Notes: a model not told the origin generated them from the letters alone. 30,953 bases of DNA from an uncultured Holophagaceae bacterium (GCA_903876615.1 CAIRAS010000411.1:1-30953); one strand, 5' to 3'; counted from the first letter of the stretch, positions 16,480 to 26,000 are shown. Program-made: numbers and translations.

Positions 16480-18399
16480 CTAACAACCGGTGAGATCTGA
16501 GCCGCGGCGCAGCTGCTCCTGGATCTCCGCCAGCAGCCCATGGAGGCTCTGCAGGCGGTCCCGATGCTCGGCCAGCTGGCCCTGGACAACCTGCTTCTCC
16601 CGCTCAGCCGCCTGGCCGGTCTCCTGCAGCTCGGCCACCGCCTGGTTCCGCTCAGCGACCTCGGCATCCTTCAGGTCGAGGCTGTTCATCAGCTCCAGGC
16701 GCTCGCCCTCATGCTGGAGCCTCGTCTGGTCGAGCTCCTGGCGCAGCTCGGCCTGCTGGGCCGCAAGCCGGGCGATCTCGTCGAGACGCTGCTGCAGGTC
16801 CTCGGCCCTGGCCACCAGCTGCTGGTCCCGCTCGAGGACCTGGGCCCGGATGGCTTCTGCTTCCTGCTCCCGCTGTTGCAGGAGGACGCCCTGCGAGGCC
16901 AGCTCGCGGCCCTGGCCGCGCACGGTGGCCTCCAGCCCGGCGAGCTCCAGCTGCAGGCTCTGCACCTGCGTCTTGGCTTCCGCGACTTCCAGCAGGGCGG
17001 CCTGGTACAGGTCCTCCCGGCCCGCCTGCTGCTCGACCAGCCCCTCAAGGGTGGCCGTCAGCTGGCTCTGGGCCGTGAGGGCCTCTTCACGCTCCTGCAG
17101 GCCCGCGCGGAGTTCTTCCTGGCAGGCCGTCAGCGCCGCCTCCCGGGCGCTGGCTTCCCCCTGACACTGCGTCAGGGCTTCCTGTTCCAGGGCCAGCTCG
17201 CGCCGGGCGTCCTCGCGCTCCTGCTCACCCGCGGCCAGGGCTTCCCTGCAGCTGCGCAGGGCCTCTTCCTGGCTGGCGAGTTCCGCCTGGCACAGGACCA
17301 GCTGCTGCTGAGCCTCCTGGGCTTCCAGCTCCCGCGCCGCGAGCGCCTCGAACCGCGCGCCGACCTCGCCCCGAAGCTCGACCAACTCTTCCCGAGCAGC
17401 GCTCAGAGAGGCCTCCAGATCCTGGGCCTTCGAGCGGAAGCCTTCCAGGTCCAGGTTCTCCCCCTGGAGGCGATCCCGCTCCTTGAGCAGCTCGATGGCC
17501 CGCAGAGCCTTCTCGCCGACCTGGCGGTTCAGCGCCTCCACCTGCTGGATCAAGTCCGTGCGCTCCTGCAGGGACTCCTTGAGCTGGGCCTTGAGGGTCT
17601 CGGCGTTGTCGCCTTCGCGGCCCCGGGTCTCCTCGAGGTTGCGCAGGGCGCTCTCGGTCTCGGTGAGGCGGGCCTTCAGGGTCTCGGCCTCCCGGTTGCT
17701 CCGCTCCAGCTCATCGAGGTTGACGGTCACCGAGCTGAGCTGACGCTGGACCTGCTGCGCCTCGGCCTCGGCCATCAGCAGCCGCTGGTCCCTGGTGCTC
17801 AGCTCCTCCTGGAGGGTCGCGATCTGAGCCTCAAGGAGCTGCACCTTCAGGGTGTCTATGAACTCGGTGGGAGACGCCGCCGAGGCGGGCGAGGAAGGGC
17901 GCACGCCGAAGACAGGCGCGGAGGAACTCACCTCGGGGCCATCCAGCGCCTGCTTGATGCCCTCCAGCCAGTCTTCGCCCAGGTCCATGTCCGAGAGCTC
18001 TCCCAGAGGCTTGTCGGGGTCCAGTCTTCGGCTGGGCACCAGGGCCGAGAGCTCGCCCACCAGGGCGCTGGGGGAGATGGGCTTGTGCAGGTAGAGATCC
18101 GCGCGGCCCTTCAGGCCCTGGTGCCGCCGGTATTCCTCTTCCGTGGCCTTGGCGCTGATCAGGGCGAGCTTCACGCCGTCCAGCGCCGGGGTCTTGCGGA
18201 TGGCGGTGCAGAGGGAATAGCCCTTGTTGTCCGCCACCTCCGCGCAGACAAGCACCGCGGCAATATCACCGGTCAGCAGGCGCGCGAGGGCCGCCTCCGG
18301 GGTGGCCGCCACCTCTGCGTCAAAGGCTGCTTCCAGGCTGACCTGATGGTCCTTGAGGAAGCCCCGGTCGGTGTCCACGAGGAGAAGGCGCTGGCCCAT
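16480..18399 (-). CDS. Pseudo-receiver plus long coiled-coil protein, FrzS/AglZ-like
   Basis: The 639-residue protein has an N-terminal response-regulator-type receiver (about 1-120), a Pro/Ser-rich linker (about 125-175), and a coiled coil from about 185 to 630 that is rich in Glu, Gln and Leu (LEELSTRDQRLLMAEAEAQQ and many similar heptads). The receiver keeps Asp9/Asp11, Ser82 and Lys106 but has Cys52 in VLVCAEV where the phosphorylated Asp belongs. The block NKGYSLCTAIRKTPAL and the end HQGLKGRADLYLHKPIS resemble the receiver of FrzS, a Myxococcus polarity/motility protein that also lacks the Asp and has a coiled coil. AAGGA lies six bases before the ATG. The function here is unknown; polar scaffold or cell-envelope organiser is inference. 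It is coupled to the CorC-like gene. Confidence 0.88.
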   Translation of the reverse strand: MGQRLLLVDTDRGFLKDHQVSLEAAFDAEVAATPEAALARLLTGDIAAVLVCAEVADNKGYSLCTAIRKTPALDGVKLALISAKATEEEYRRHQGLKGRADLYLHKPISPSALVGELSALVPSRRLDPDKPLGELSDMDLGEDWLEGIKQALDGPEVSSSAPVFGVRPSSPASAASPTEFIDTLKVQLLEAQIATLQEELSTRDQRLLMAEAEAQQVQRQLSSVTVNLDELERSNREAETLKARLTETESALRNLEETRGREGDNAETLKAQLKESLQERTDLIQQVEALNRQVGEKALRAIELLKERDRLQGENLDLEGFRSKAQDLEASLSAAREELVELRGEVGARFEALAARELEAQEAQQQLVLCQAELASQEEALRSCREALAAGEQEREDARRELALEQEALTQCQGEASAREAALTACQEELRAGLQEREEALTAQSQLTATLEGLVEQQAGREDLYQAALLEVAEAKTQVQSLQLELAGLEATVRGQGRELASQGVLLQQREQEAEAIRAQVLERDQQLVARAEDLQQRLDEIARLAAQQAELRQELDQTRLQHEGERLELMNSLDLKDAEVAERNQAVAELQETGQAAEREKQVVQGQLAEHRDRLQSLHGLLAEIQEQLRRGSDLTGC

Positions 18400-18443
18400 G
18401 CTTGATCCTTAGCCCTGGTTGAACCCTGAAGTCTACCCTGAAC

Positions 18444-18475
18444 TGAAGGGGCCCCGTCAGGACAGGGCCCCTTCA
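18444..18475 (-). terminator. Strong intergenic hairpin between htrA and the pseudo-receiver gene
   Basis: TGAAGGGGCCC (18444-18454) and GGGCCCCTTCA (18465-18475) form a perfect 11-bp stem with a 10-base loop. It lies 26 bases after the htrA stop codon in the direction of minus-strand transcription. No U-run follows, so it may be a processing or attenuating structure, or a terminator of a non-canonical type. Confidence 0.5.
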
Positions 18476-18501
18476 TGTTCACACTCTGGATTTTCCCACC
18501 A

Positions 18502-20007
18502 TCAGCGCGGGGGGATGGCCAAGGTGATCTTCTGGCTCCCATTCGGGGACTGGATGAAGAGCAACAGGGTGCGGCCTCCGGCCTTTTTCACCTGGGCGTT
18601 GAACTCCGCCAGGTTGTTCACGGGCTGGCGGCCCACTTCGGTGATGACCATGCCCTGCGCCAGACCCCGGTTGGCCGCGGGCGAGCGAGGATCCACCGTG
18701 GTGACCACCACTCCCTTCAGGCGATTCTTCACGTCCAGAGATTCGACGTTGAAGCCGTAGCTCTTCTCCAGGTTCAGGCTCTTCGGATCGCCCTGGGGCT
18801 TCTGGCCCTGCTCGTCCTCGGGCTCTTCACCAGCCTCGCGGCGGCGCTGGTCCTCCAGGGCCTTCCGGTCGCCCAGGGTGACCGTCAGGGTGAGGGACTT
18901 CCCGTCCCGCCAGAGGGCAAGCTTGAGGGTTTCTCCCGCCCGGCGGCTGGAGACCATGGCCACCAGCTCGTCCGGGTTGTGCACGGGCTGGCCGTCCACC
19001 GCCGTGAGCACATCCAGGCGCTGTACGCCGGCCTTGTCCGCCGCCTGGCCCTTCTCGACCGTGCTGACCACCACGCCTTCCTTGGCCCCCAGGGCGTCCT
19101 GGTAGGCCTGATCCAGCTCCATGGGGCCGATGCCCAGGTAGCCCCGGCTCACGGGCTTGCCGCTGCGCAGATCCTTCAGGATGCGGTTGACCTGGCTGAT
19201 GGGCACCGCGAAGCCGATGTTCTGGCCAGCGGGATTGATGGCCGTGTTGATGCCGATCACCTCGCCGCGCAGGTTGAGCAGCGGGCCGCCGGAGTTGCCG
19301 CGGTTGATGGCGGCGTCCGTCTGCAGGAAAGAGCTCACGCCCGTGTCGAGCTTGCGGCCCTTGGCGCTGATGATGCCCTGGGTGACGGTGTGCTCCAGAC
19401 CGAAGGGGTTGCCGATGGCCACCACCCACTCGCCGATGCGCAGCGAGTCCGAGTCGCCGAGCTTGGCGAAGGGCAGGTGCGCCCCGTCGATCTTGATGAG
19501 GGCGATGTCCAGCTCCTTGTCCTTGCCCAACACCGTGGCCTTGTAGGCCTTTCCATCGTTGGTCTTCACTTCAAGGGAATTGTCCGAGCCCCCGCCCATG
19601 CTGGCGATGACGTGGTAGTTCGTGAGGATCTCGCCCTGGGGGCTGATGATCACGCCGGAGCCACCGGACACGGAGCGCTGCTCATCCTCGCCCCCCCGGG
19701 GGGCGCGCCGCTGCTGGGGCCCACCGGGGCCGAAGAAGAAGTCGAAGAAATCCTGCCCGCCCACCTGGGGGTGGTCGAAGGAGCGGCCCTTCACAAAACT
19801 TGTGTTGGTGATGGCCACCACCGTGGGGTTCAGTTTTTCGGCCACATCCGCAATGGGCGGCAGCCGGTCCAACCCCTTGGCGTCCACCACCACGGGTTTC
19901 TCTTCCTGGGCCGTGGCGACCCAGCCATGGCTCAACCCCATCCCAAGGGCCATGCACCCGGCCGCGAAGGCCGACAACCCCAGAACCTGCTTCAACTGAC
20001 GATTCAT
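18502..20007 (-). CDS. htrA: Do/HtrA-family periplasmic serine endopeptidase (DegP/DegQ-like)
   Basis: A 501-residue envelope protease that degrades or refolds misfolded periplasmic proteins. A signal sequence or anchor lies at about 1-33 (MNRQLKQVLGLSAFAAGCMA...). The trypsin-like domain has the triad His132 (TNYHVIAS), Asp167 (LDIALIKID) and Ser239 (NRGNSGGPL). PDZ1 begins about 285 (VSRGYLGIGPMELD) and PDZ2 about 420, separated by a charged linker rich in Glu, Gln and Lys (about 372-400). A Gly/Arg-rich insert (GPGGPQQRRAPRGGEDEQ) before the protease core matches the LA-loop region. The ATG at 20007 has GAGGAG four bases upstream; a further in-frame start at 20037 would spoil the signal peptide. 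It is divergent from tRNA-His and separated from the next gene by a strong hairpin. Confidence 0.95.
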   Translation of the reverse strand: MNRQLKQVLGLSAFAAGCMALGMGLSHGWVATAQEEKPVVVDAKGLDRLPPIADVAEKLNPTVVAITNTSFVKGRSFDHPQVGGQDFFDFFFGPGGPQQRRAPRGGEDEQRSVSGGSGVIISPQGEILTNYHVIASMGGGSDNSLEVKTNDGKAYKATVLGKDKELDIALIKIDGAHLPFAKLGDSDSLRIGEWVVAIGNPFGLEHTVTQGIISAKGRKLDTGVSSFLQTDAAINRGNSGGPLLNLRGEVIGINTAINPAGQNIGFAVPISQVNRILKDLRSGKPVSRGYLGIGPMELDQAYQDALGAKEGVVVSTVEKGQAADKAGVQRLDVLTAVDGQPVHNPDELVAMVSSRRAGETLKLALWRDGKSLTLTVTLGDRKALEDQRRREAGEEPEDEQGQKPQGDPKSLNLEKSYGFNVESLDVKNRLKGVVVTTVDPRSPAANRGLAQGMVITEVGRQPVNNLAEFNAQVKKAGGRTLLLFIQSPNGSQKITLAIPPR

Positions 20008-20114
20008 GGAACTCCTCACTGGCCGGACCCCCGGCAAGCCATTCGATGACAGCAGTCCCCCGAAGGTTCCCGCTGGCCTTCCCGAATCGCCCAGGTTAAT
20101 CTGGATGGTCCAAC

Positions 20115-20192
20115 GGCGGCTGTAGCTCAGTTGGTTAGAGTACTGGATTGTGATTCCAGATGTCGCCGGTTCGAGCCCGGTCAGCCGCCCCA
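20115..20192 (+). tRNA. tRNA-His (anticodon GTG)
   Basis: A complete cloverleaf can be drawn: acceptor GCGGCTG/CAGCCGC, D-stem GCTC/GAGT, anticodon stem CTGGA/TCCAG with loop TTGTGAT (anticodon GTG), T-stem GCCGG/CCGGT with loop TTCGAGC. The extra 5' G (20115) pairs with C73 (20189), the histidine-specific G-1 identity element encoded in the genome, and CCA is encoded at 20190-20192. Confidence 0.96.
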
Positions 20193-20197
20193 GATCG

Positions 20198-20222
20198 AAA
20201 AGGCCCCCAAACGGGGGCTTTT
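20198..20222 (+). terminator. Intrinsic terminator of tRNA-His
   Basis: AAAAG-GCCCCC-AAAC-GGGGGC-TTTT: a stem of six G/C pairs (20203-20208 with 20213-20218), extended by A-T pairs around one unpaired G and followed by a T-run, starting a few bases after the tRNA. This is a canonical rho-independent terminator. Confidence 0.88.
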
Positions 20223-20427
20223 CCTATTCTGGCCAGGATGGCGGGCAAGGCTTGCCCTTTCCCCTTGTCACACAAGCATCTGGCCGCCAAAAACCGTCAC
20301 AACCCACCCCTTTGTCATCTTTTTGTCATCAAAACCACAGAGCCTTCTGCCACCATCCAGTCGACACGATTGAGGCACACAACAACACGCCTGGGATCGC
20401 CAGCCGCCATCCCTAGGAGTTCCCTTG
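20223..20427. other. Intergenic leader of the hybrid kinase gene
   Basis: About 200 bp with no gene. It holds TGTCA-containing repeats (see the Pho-box-like entry), a C/A-rich stretch, and the Shine-Dalgarno AGGAG (20415-20419) of the kinase. No convincing -10 hexamer could be placed after the repeats. Confidence 0.5.
20313..20330 (+). promoter_or_regulatory. Pho-box-like direct repeat (TGTCATC x2, 11-bp period)
   Basis: TGTCATC occurs at 20313-20319 and again at 20324-20330, exactly 11 bp apart with a T-rich spacer. The PhoB binding box has two TGTCA half-sites with the same 11-bp period and an A/T spacer. Additional GTCA elements lie upstream at 20267 and 20296. The downstream gene has a PhnD-type periplasmic domain, which makes an OmpR/PhoB-family regulator site plausible; binding is inference. 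Confidence 0.45.
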
Positions 20428-23028
20428 ATGAAACCGTTCCTTCATCCTTCCTGGCCCACCGGCCGCCGCCTCACGGTGGGGACCACCCTCCCGGGGGGAA
20501 GATTGCTGCTTCGTGGAATGCTCCTGCTTGCAGCACTCCTGGCCCTACCCCTCGCGGCCGAAGCGCCGCTCCGTTTTGGCGTGCTGGCCTTCCGCCCCAA
20601 GGCGCAGGCCCTGGCGCAGTGGCAACCCCTGGCCGATAGCCTTGAACGGGCCCTAGGCCAGAAGGTCGAGCTGCGCGCCTACAGCTACCCCGAGCTGGAC
20701 AGCGCCATGGCCGCCAAGGCCGTGGACGTGGTCCTCACCAACCCGGGGCACTTCGTCGTCCTCAGCCGCCGGTATCACCTGTCGGCCCCCCTCGTCACCC
20801 TGGTTGGCCAAGAAGGACCGTACGCCCCGGCCTCCTTCGGCGGCCTGATCTTCACCCGGGCCGATGCCGCGGGCATCGACACCCTCACCGACCTGGCGGG
20901 AAAGCGCATCGCCACCGCGGATACCCAGTCCCTCGGCGGCTATCAGATGCAGGCCTTCGAGCTGCTGGAGGGGGGGGTGCCACTCCCCCCCCGGGACCGG
21001 CTCCTCCTCACCGGCATGCCCCACGACAAGGCTTTCGAGGCGGTCCTCGCGGGCCAGGCCGAGGTGGGCTTCGTCCGCAGCGGGGTGCTGGAGGCCATGA
21101 CCCGGGAGGGCCGCCTGGATCCGGCCCTTGTGAAGGTCCTCCACCGCCAGGACCTCCTCGACTTCCCTTATATCAGCTCCACGCCCCTCTACCCTGAGTG
21201 GCCCGTGGCGGTGACTCCCCAGGTAGAAGATCGGCTCGCCCGGAGGCTGGCCATCGCGCTGCTGTCCCTGCCAGCCGAGAGCCCCGCAGCCCGCAGTGCG
21301 GGCATCCATGGCTTCACGGTCCCGGCCAACTACGGTGGCGTGGAGACCGTCCTGCGGCGCCTCCGCCTCCCACCCTTCGATGCGGCCCCCGACTTTACCC
21401 TCGCCGACCTGTGGCAGAGGCATCTCCCGGAAACCGCGGCCTTTGCGGTGCTGCTGCTGCTCCTGGCGGCGACAAGCGCTGGATTCGCCCTCCAGAACCG
21501 CCGGGTCCGCCAGGCCCGGCAGCACTTCGCCACCCTTTTCGAGCACTCGCCGGAACCCATGTGGATCATCGCCGACGGCCGCTTCATCGACTGCAACCCC
21601 GCGGGTGTCCGCATCTTCGGCCATACCGACAAGGCCTCCCTGCTGGCCCGCCATCCAAACGATCTGTCGCCCCCGCACCAGCCCGACGGCGAGGCCTCCC
21701 GGAGCAAGGCCCGGCGCATGCTGGGCGCCGTGGCAGAGGGGGAGCCCCAGCGCTTCGAGTGGGTCTACCTCCGCGCTGACGGCAGCCCGTTCAGCGCCCT
21801 CCTCAGCCTCATGTCGACCACCCTCGAGGGGCGTCCGGTCGGTCTGGCCGTGGGCCATGACATCTCGGGACTCAAGCGGGCCGAGGAGGATCGGCGGGTG
21901 CTCGAAGCCCAGTTCCAGCAAGCCATGAAGCTGGAGAGCCTGGGCAGCCTGGCCGGCGGCGTCGCCCACAACATGAACAACGTGCTGGGCGCAATCCTCG
22001 GCCTGGCCTCGAGCCTGCGAGCCCAGACCGAGCCCCTCTCGGCCACCGCCAAGAGCCTCGACACCATCGTCAACGCCTGCCTTCGGGGCCGCGGCGTGGT
22101 GAAGGGCCTGCTCTACTTCGCCCACAAGGACCTCCAGGAGGAGCGGGGCATCCAGCTCAACGACCTGGTCCGCGAGATGGCCCTCTTGCTGGGGCAGACC
22201 ACGCTCAACCGGGTCCAGCTGCAGCTGGAGCTGGACGAGAGCCTCGGCGAGCTCCGCGGCGATGCCGGCGCGGTGAGCCATGCCCTCATGAACCTCTGCG
22301 TCAACGCCATGGACGCCATGCCTGCGGGCGGGACCATCTGGATCCAGACACGCTGCAGCCCGGATGGTGGCGCGGTGCTGGCCGTGCGCGACTCCGGCGA
22401 GGGGATGCCCCCAGAGGTGCTGGCCAAGGCCATGGAACCCTTCTTCACCACCAAGCCCCACGGCAAGGGCACCGGGCTTGGCCTGTCCATGATCTACGGC
22501 ACCATGAAGGCCCATGACGGCAGGTTCGAGCTGAAGAGCCAGTTGGGCCTCGGGACCGAGGCCATCCTCACCTTCCCCGCCACCCGCGTGGCCTGCGTCA
22601 GGCCCGCCCCGGGCATCGCTGCCGGCGTTGTGCCCGCCGGAGTCCCCTCCCTGAGCATCCTCCTGGTGGATGACGACGACCTGATCCGCGAGTCGGTCAC
22701 CGAGGTCCTGCAGTTCCTGGGCCACCAACCCTTCAGCGCCCCCGGCGGGCTGGAGGCCCTCCACTTGCTGGAGGATGGCCTCTCGGTGGACCTGGTGATC
22801 CTCGACATGAACATGCCGATCATGAATGGCGCCGAGACCCTGCCGAGGCTTCTGGCCCTGCGCCCGGGTCTGCCGGTTCTGATGGCCACGGGCTACAGCG
22901 ACGAAGACATCATCCCGCTGCTTGTGGGCCGGCCCAGCGTCCAAAGCCTCCGGAAGCCCTTCAGCATCCAGGAGCTCTCGGATCGGCTGGCGGGCTTGCG
23001 GATCGAGGCTGCGGAGCCTGCGGGCTGA
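20428..23028 (+). CDS. Hybrid histidine kinase with PhnD/TtrS-type periplasmic sensor, PAS, kinase and receiver
   Basis: An 866-residue membrane sensor. Order: signal segment (about 29-45), a periplasmic binding domain of the phosphate/phosphonate-binding PhnD type (about 46-330; LRFGVLAFRPKAQAL, VDVVLTNPGHFVVL), one transmembrane helix (about 338-357), PAS (about 372-480), HisKA with His514 in GGVAHNMNNVL, HATPase (NLCVNAMDAMPAGG, DSGEGMP, FFTTKPHGKGTGLGLS), and a C-terminal receiver (LLVDDDDL, phospho-acceptor Asp793 in LDMNMP, LRKPFS). The same sensor type occurs in the tetrathionate kinase TtrS, so the ligand may be an oxyanion or sulfur compound rather than a phosphonate. The ATG at 20428 follows AGGAG by eight bases; a TTG at 20425 is less likely. 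No transporter or DNA-binding regulator is adjacent, so it is an orphan. Confidence 0.93.
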   Translation: MKPFLHPSWPTGRRLTVGTTLPGGRLLLRGMLLLAALLALPLAAEAPLRFGVLAFRPKAQALAQWQPLADSLERALGQKVELRAYSYPELDSAMAAKAVDVVLTNPGHFVVLSRRYHLSAPLVTLVGQEGPYAPASFGGLIFTRADAAGIDTLTDLAGKRIATADTQSLGGYQMQAFELLEGGVPLPPRDRLLLTGMPHDKAFEAVLAGQAEVGFVRSGVLEAMTREGRLDPALVKVLHRQDLLDFPYISSTPLYPEWPVAVTPQVEDRLARRLAIALLSLPAESPAARSAGIHGFTVPANYGGVETVLRRLRLPPFDAAPDFTLADLWQRHLPETAAFAVLLLLLAATSAGFALQNRRVRQARQHFATLFEHSPEPMWIIADGRFIDCNPAGVRIFGHTDKASLLARHPNDLSPPHQPDGEASRSKARRMLGAVAEGEPQRFEWVYLRADGSPFSALLSLMSTTLEGRPVGLAVGHDISGLKRAEEDRRVLEAQFQQAMKLESLGSLAGGVAHNMNNVLGAILGLASSLRAQTEPLSATAKSLDTIVNACLRGRGVVKGLLYFAHKDLQEERGIQLNDLVREMALLLGQTTLNRVQLQLELDESLGELRGDAGAVSHALMNLCVNAMDAMPAGGTIWIQTRCSPDGGAVLAVRDSGEGMPPEVLAKAMEPFFTTKPHGKGTGLGLSMIYGTMKAHDGRFELKSQLGLGTEAILTFPATRVACVRPAPGIAAGVVPAGVPSLSILLVDDDDLIRESVTEVLQFLGHQPFSAPGGLEALHLLEDGLSVDLVILDMNMPIMNGAETLPRLLALRPGLPVLMATGYSDEDIIPLLVGRPSVQSLRKPFSIQELSDRLAGLRIEAAEPAG

Positions 23029-23049
23029 GCAGGGGGATGAGTCCGAGCG

Positions 23050-26000
23050 CTAGTTCCAGGTGTATTTCGTATTGGTGGGGTAGTCGTGCGTCTGGCTGTG
23101 GCAGGAGAGGGCGCAGCCGCCTTGTCCCTGAGTGGCCCTCACCGTGTAGATCATGGCTCCGGAGGCCGGCGTGGCGCCGCCCCCAAACTTGATGGTGTCG
23201 CTGGAGAGCTGGTCTGTGACCGTGCGGACGGCCGTGGTGTCCAGATACTTGAAGTGGTTGACCACCCCGGTGCGGTTGTTGGTGCTGGTGGACATGTCGT
23301 GGCAGTGGTCGCAGGTCTGGGTGTGATTGCCCGGACTGACATGCCGGCCGGTGGCATCGTTGTATTGGGTGGAATTGGCTGTAGATATGGCCTTGTGGCA
23401 GGCGATGCAGTAGGTATCTGCATTCACCGTGAGGGTGCCAGTCGGCCAGGCAGGAGTTACCTGCCCGCCGTGGCAGCTGACGTTGGAGCAGGTGAGGGGT
23501 GGCAAGGGGGAGGGGCCGTTAAAAGCCGCGCCCAGCCCAGGCTGTGCGTTGAAAGTGGGGTGGATACTCACAGAGGCGGGTCCCGAAATGATGGGAGCGC
23601 CCACCCGCTTGCTGGCGTTGGAATAGTGGGTGTTGGTCGAGTCGCCTGGCAGGGAATCTAAGTGGCAGGCGACACAGGCAGGATAAGGCGAGGTCGGGTA
23701 GGGCGTGGCCGCGGGCCCTGTGATCGGGGTCCCGCGGGTGAAGGTCAGCAGGGAGAGGTGCTTGAGGTGAGCCCCCTTGAGGCTCGGCCAGGCCGCCCCC
23801 GAGGGCCCCTGGGTGGTAAAGGCCGTGCCCACATGACAGGACAGGCAGGTTCCAGCGGTCTTGCCCGCCGCCAGGGGAGAGCCCAGGGTGTGGCAGATCG
23901 TGCACACGGGACCAGACTTGAAGCTGGTTCCGCTCTCGTCATGGCAGCCCAGGCACTCGGTATTGAACTGGGTCAGGGTGGTGGTCTGGTGGTGGTTGCC
24001 CGCACTGCTCAGCCCTGCGCTGTAGAAGGGCACGGGGTGAGCCGCCGCGCCCTTGGGGGCATCCCAGTGGTTGGTGGCAGGCACATGGCTGAGGCTGTGG
24101 CAGGTCAGTGCGCAGCCGCCATCACCTTCCGGGGTTCCTGTCGTGATGGCGTAGGTTCCCGCTCCCGTAATGGGGTAGGTGGCATCGTTGGTCTTGAACT
24201 TGATCGTGGTACTGGGGAGCTGGTCAGCCGGGGAGCCCGTGGCCACCCCACTGACCGCGGTGGTTTCCAGGTAGGCGAAGTGGCGGGCCGTGCTCATGTC
24301 GTGGCAGAGCGTGCAGCCCGCGCCCGGGGCGACAGCCCCAGCAGCCAGGGCGTGGGTGCCCCAGGCGTGGCGCCCGGTGGCGTCGTTGAACTGGGCGGCG
24401 AGGCTGCCCCCGTTGATGGCGTGGCAGGCCCCGCATTGGGTCGCACTGTTGAGGGTGCCGGACTGCCAGCTGGGGGTGGTCTGGCCCCCGTGACAGCTCA
24501 CTGTTGAGCAGGTGAGCGCCGTGGGATTAAAGGAAGCCGTGCCGCCGCTCTGGGCGTTGTAGGTGGCAGAAATCTGGACGGTACCCGGACCCGTGGGAGC
24601 CGCAAGCCGGGCATTGGCGTTCCGGTAGTGGATCGAGCTGCCGGTGCTGGCGTTGGTGTGGCAGGTATCGCAGGTCAGCACGGTCGGCAGGGCCATGTGC
24701 TTGGCGTGCTTGCCACTGAGGCTGGGGAACGCTGCACCGGTGGGACCGGCGGGCAGCCCCGAAGCGCCCACATGGCAGGAGAGGCAGGTGCCCGTCCCCG
24801 TGGCTACCGCCGTGGGATTCGCCAGGGTGTGGCAGACGTTGCAGGAGGGCGCCAGCGCGTTGGGCGAGGTGCCCGAATACGCGTGGCAGAGGCTGCAGTC
24901 CTTGGTGAAGGTGTCCTGAGTGGCCGTGAAATGACCGTTGCCCTGGGTGTCCGTATTGCCCCCGAGGAACGAGACCGGGTGCGGGGGGCCGTTATAGGTC
25001 CAGGTCTCCACCGTGGCCACGTGGATGTGGGAATGGCAGGTCAGCGCGCAGCCGCCATTGCCCTGGGTGCCAGCATTGACTGAGTAAGTGCCAGGACTGG
25101 TAAGGGCCGCGGGGTCGAAGACAATGGTGTGGCTGGGCAGCTGATCCGCGGGAGTTGCGCTGGGGTTGAGACCGTCCACGGCCGGGGTGTTGAGGTACTT
25201 GAAGTGGGCCAGGGCCCCCAGGGTGCCGTTGTTCATGTTGTGGCAGGTGGTGCAGGCGATGGTGCTGCCCGCAGCCGTGACATTGTGGGTACCCATGCTG
25301 TGGCGGCCATAGGCGTCGTTGTACTGGGTGGCGGTGCCGGCCTGGACCGTCGTGGCATGGCAGGAGGTGCACTGGGTGCTGGCGTTGAGGCTGCCCGACT
25401 GCCAGTTGGGGGTCGACTGGCCCCCGTGGCAGCTCACGTTGCTGCAGGTGAGGAGGGAGGGGTTGAAGGCGATGCTGCCACCGGTCTTGGCGACGAACGC
25501 GGGATCGATGGACACGGTCGCCGGCCCTGTGGGGACCGCGATCCGGGCATCAGCGTTGAGGTAGTGGGTGGCGCTACCGGTTCCTGCGTTGGTGTGGCAG
25601 GAGTCGCAGGTCAGCTGGGTCGCCAAGCCCAGGTGCTTGGCGTGGGCGCCGGCCTTGCTGGGGAAGCTGGTGCCGCCCGGCCCGCCCACCAGCCCGCTGG
25701 CGCCTTCATGGCAGGACTGGCAGGTGCCGGTGCCATACCCATCAGACACAGGGTTCCCGCGGCTGTGGCAGACGCTGCAGAGGGGCGCGGAGGGGTTGGG
25801 AGAGGTCCCCGAATAGGTGTGGCAGATGCTGCAGTCTGAGCTGAAGGTGGTGGCCGTGACCTGGAAGTGCTCATTGAGCTGGCTGTCGATCTGCCCCGCC
25901 CCGAAGGGGATGGGGTGGGGCGACCCACTGGCATTCCAGGTCTCGTAGGTGGGGGTGTGGAGGTGGGTGTGGCAGGTCAGGGTGCAGCCGCCGTTGCCCT

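Noticed and set aside
16540..18405. Plus-strand open frame (621 codons) opposite the pseudo-receiver gene
   Set aside because: Leu/Gln/Gly-rich shadow; the minus strand has the receiver motifs, a ribosome site and tight coupling to the next gene.
18475..20049. Plus-strand open frame (524 codons) opposite htrA
   Set aside because: The opposite strand encodes an intact catalytic triad and PDZ domains.
20653..22944. Minus-strand open frame (763 codons) opposite the hybrid kinase
   Set aside because: Antisense shadow of a GC-rich gene; no recognisable domain.
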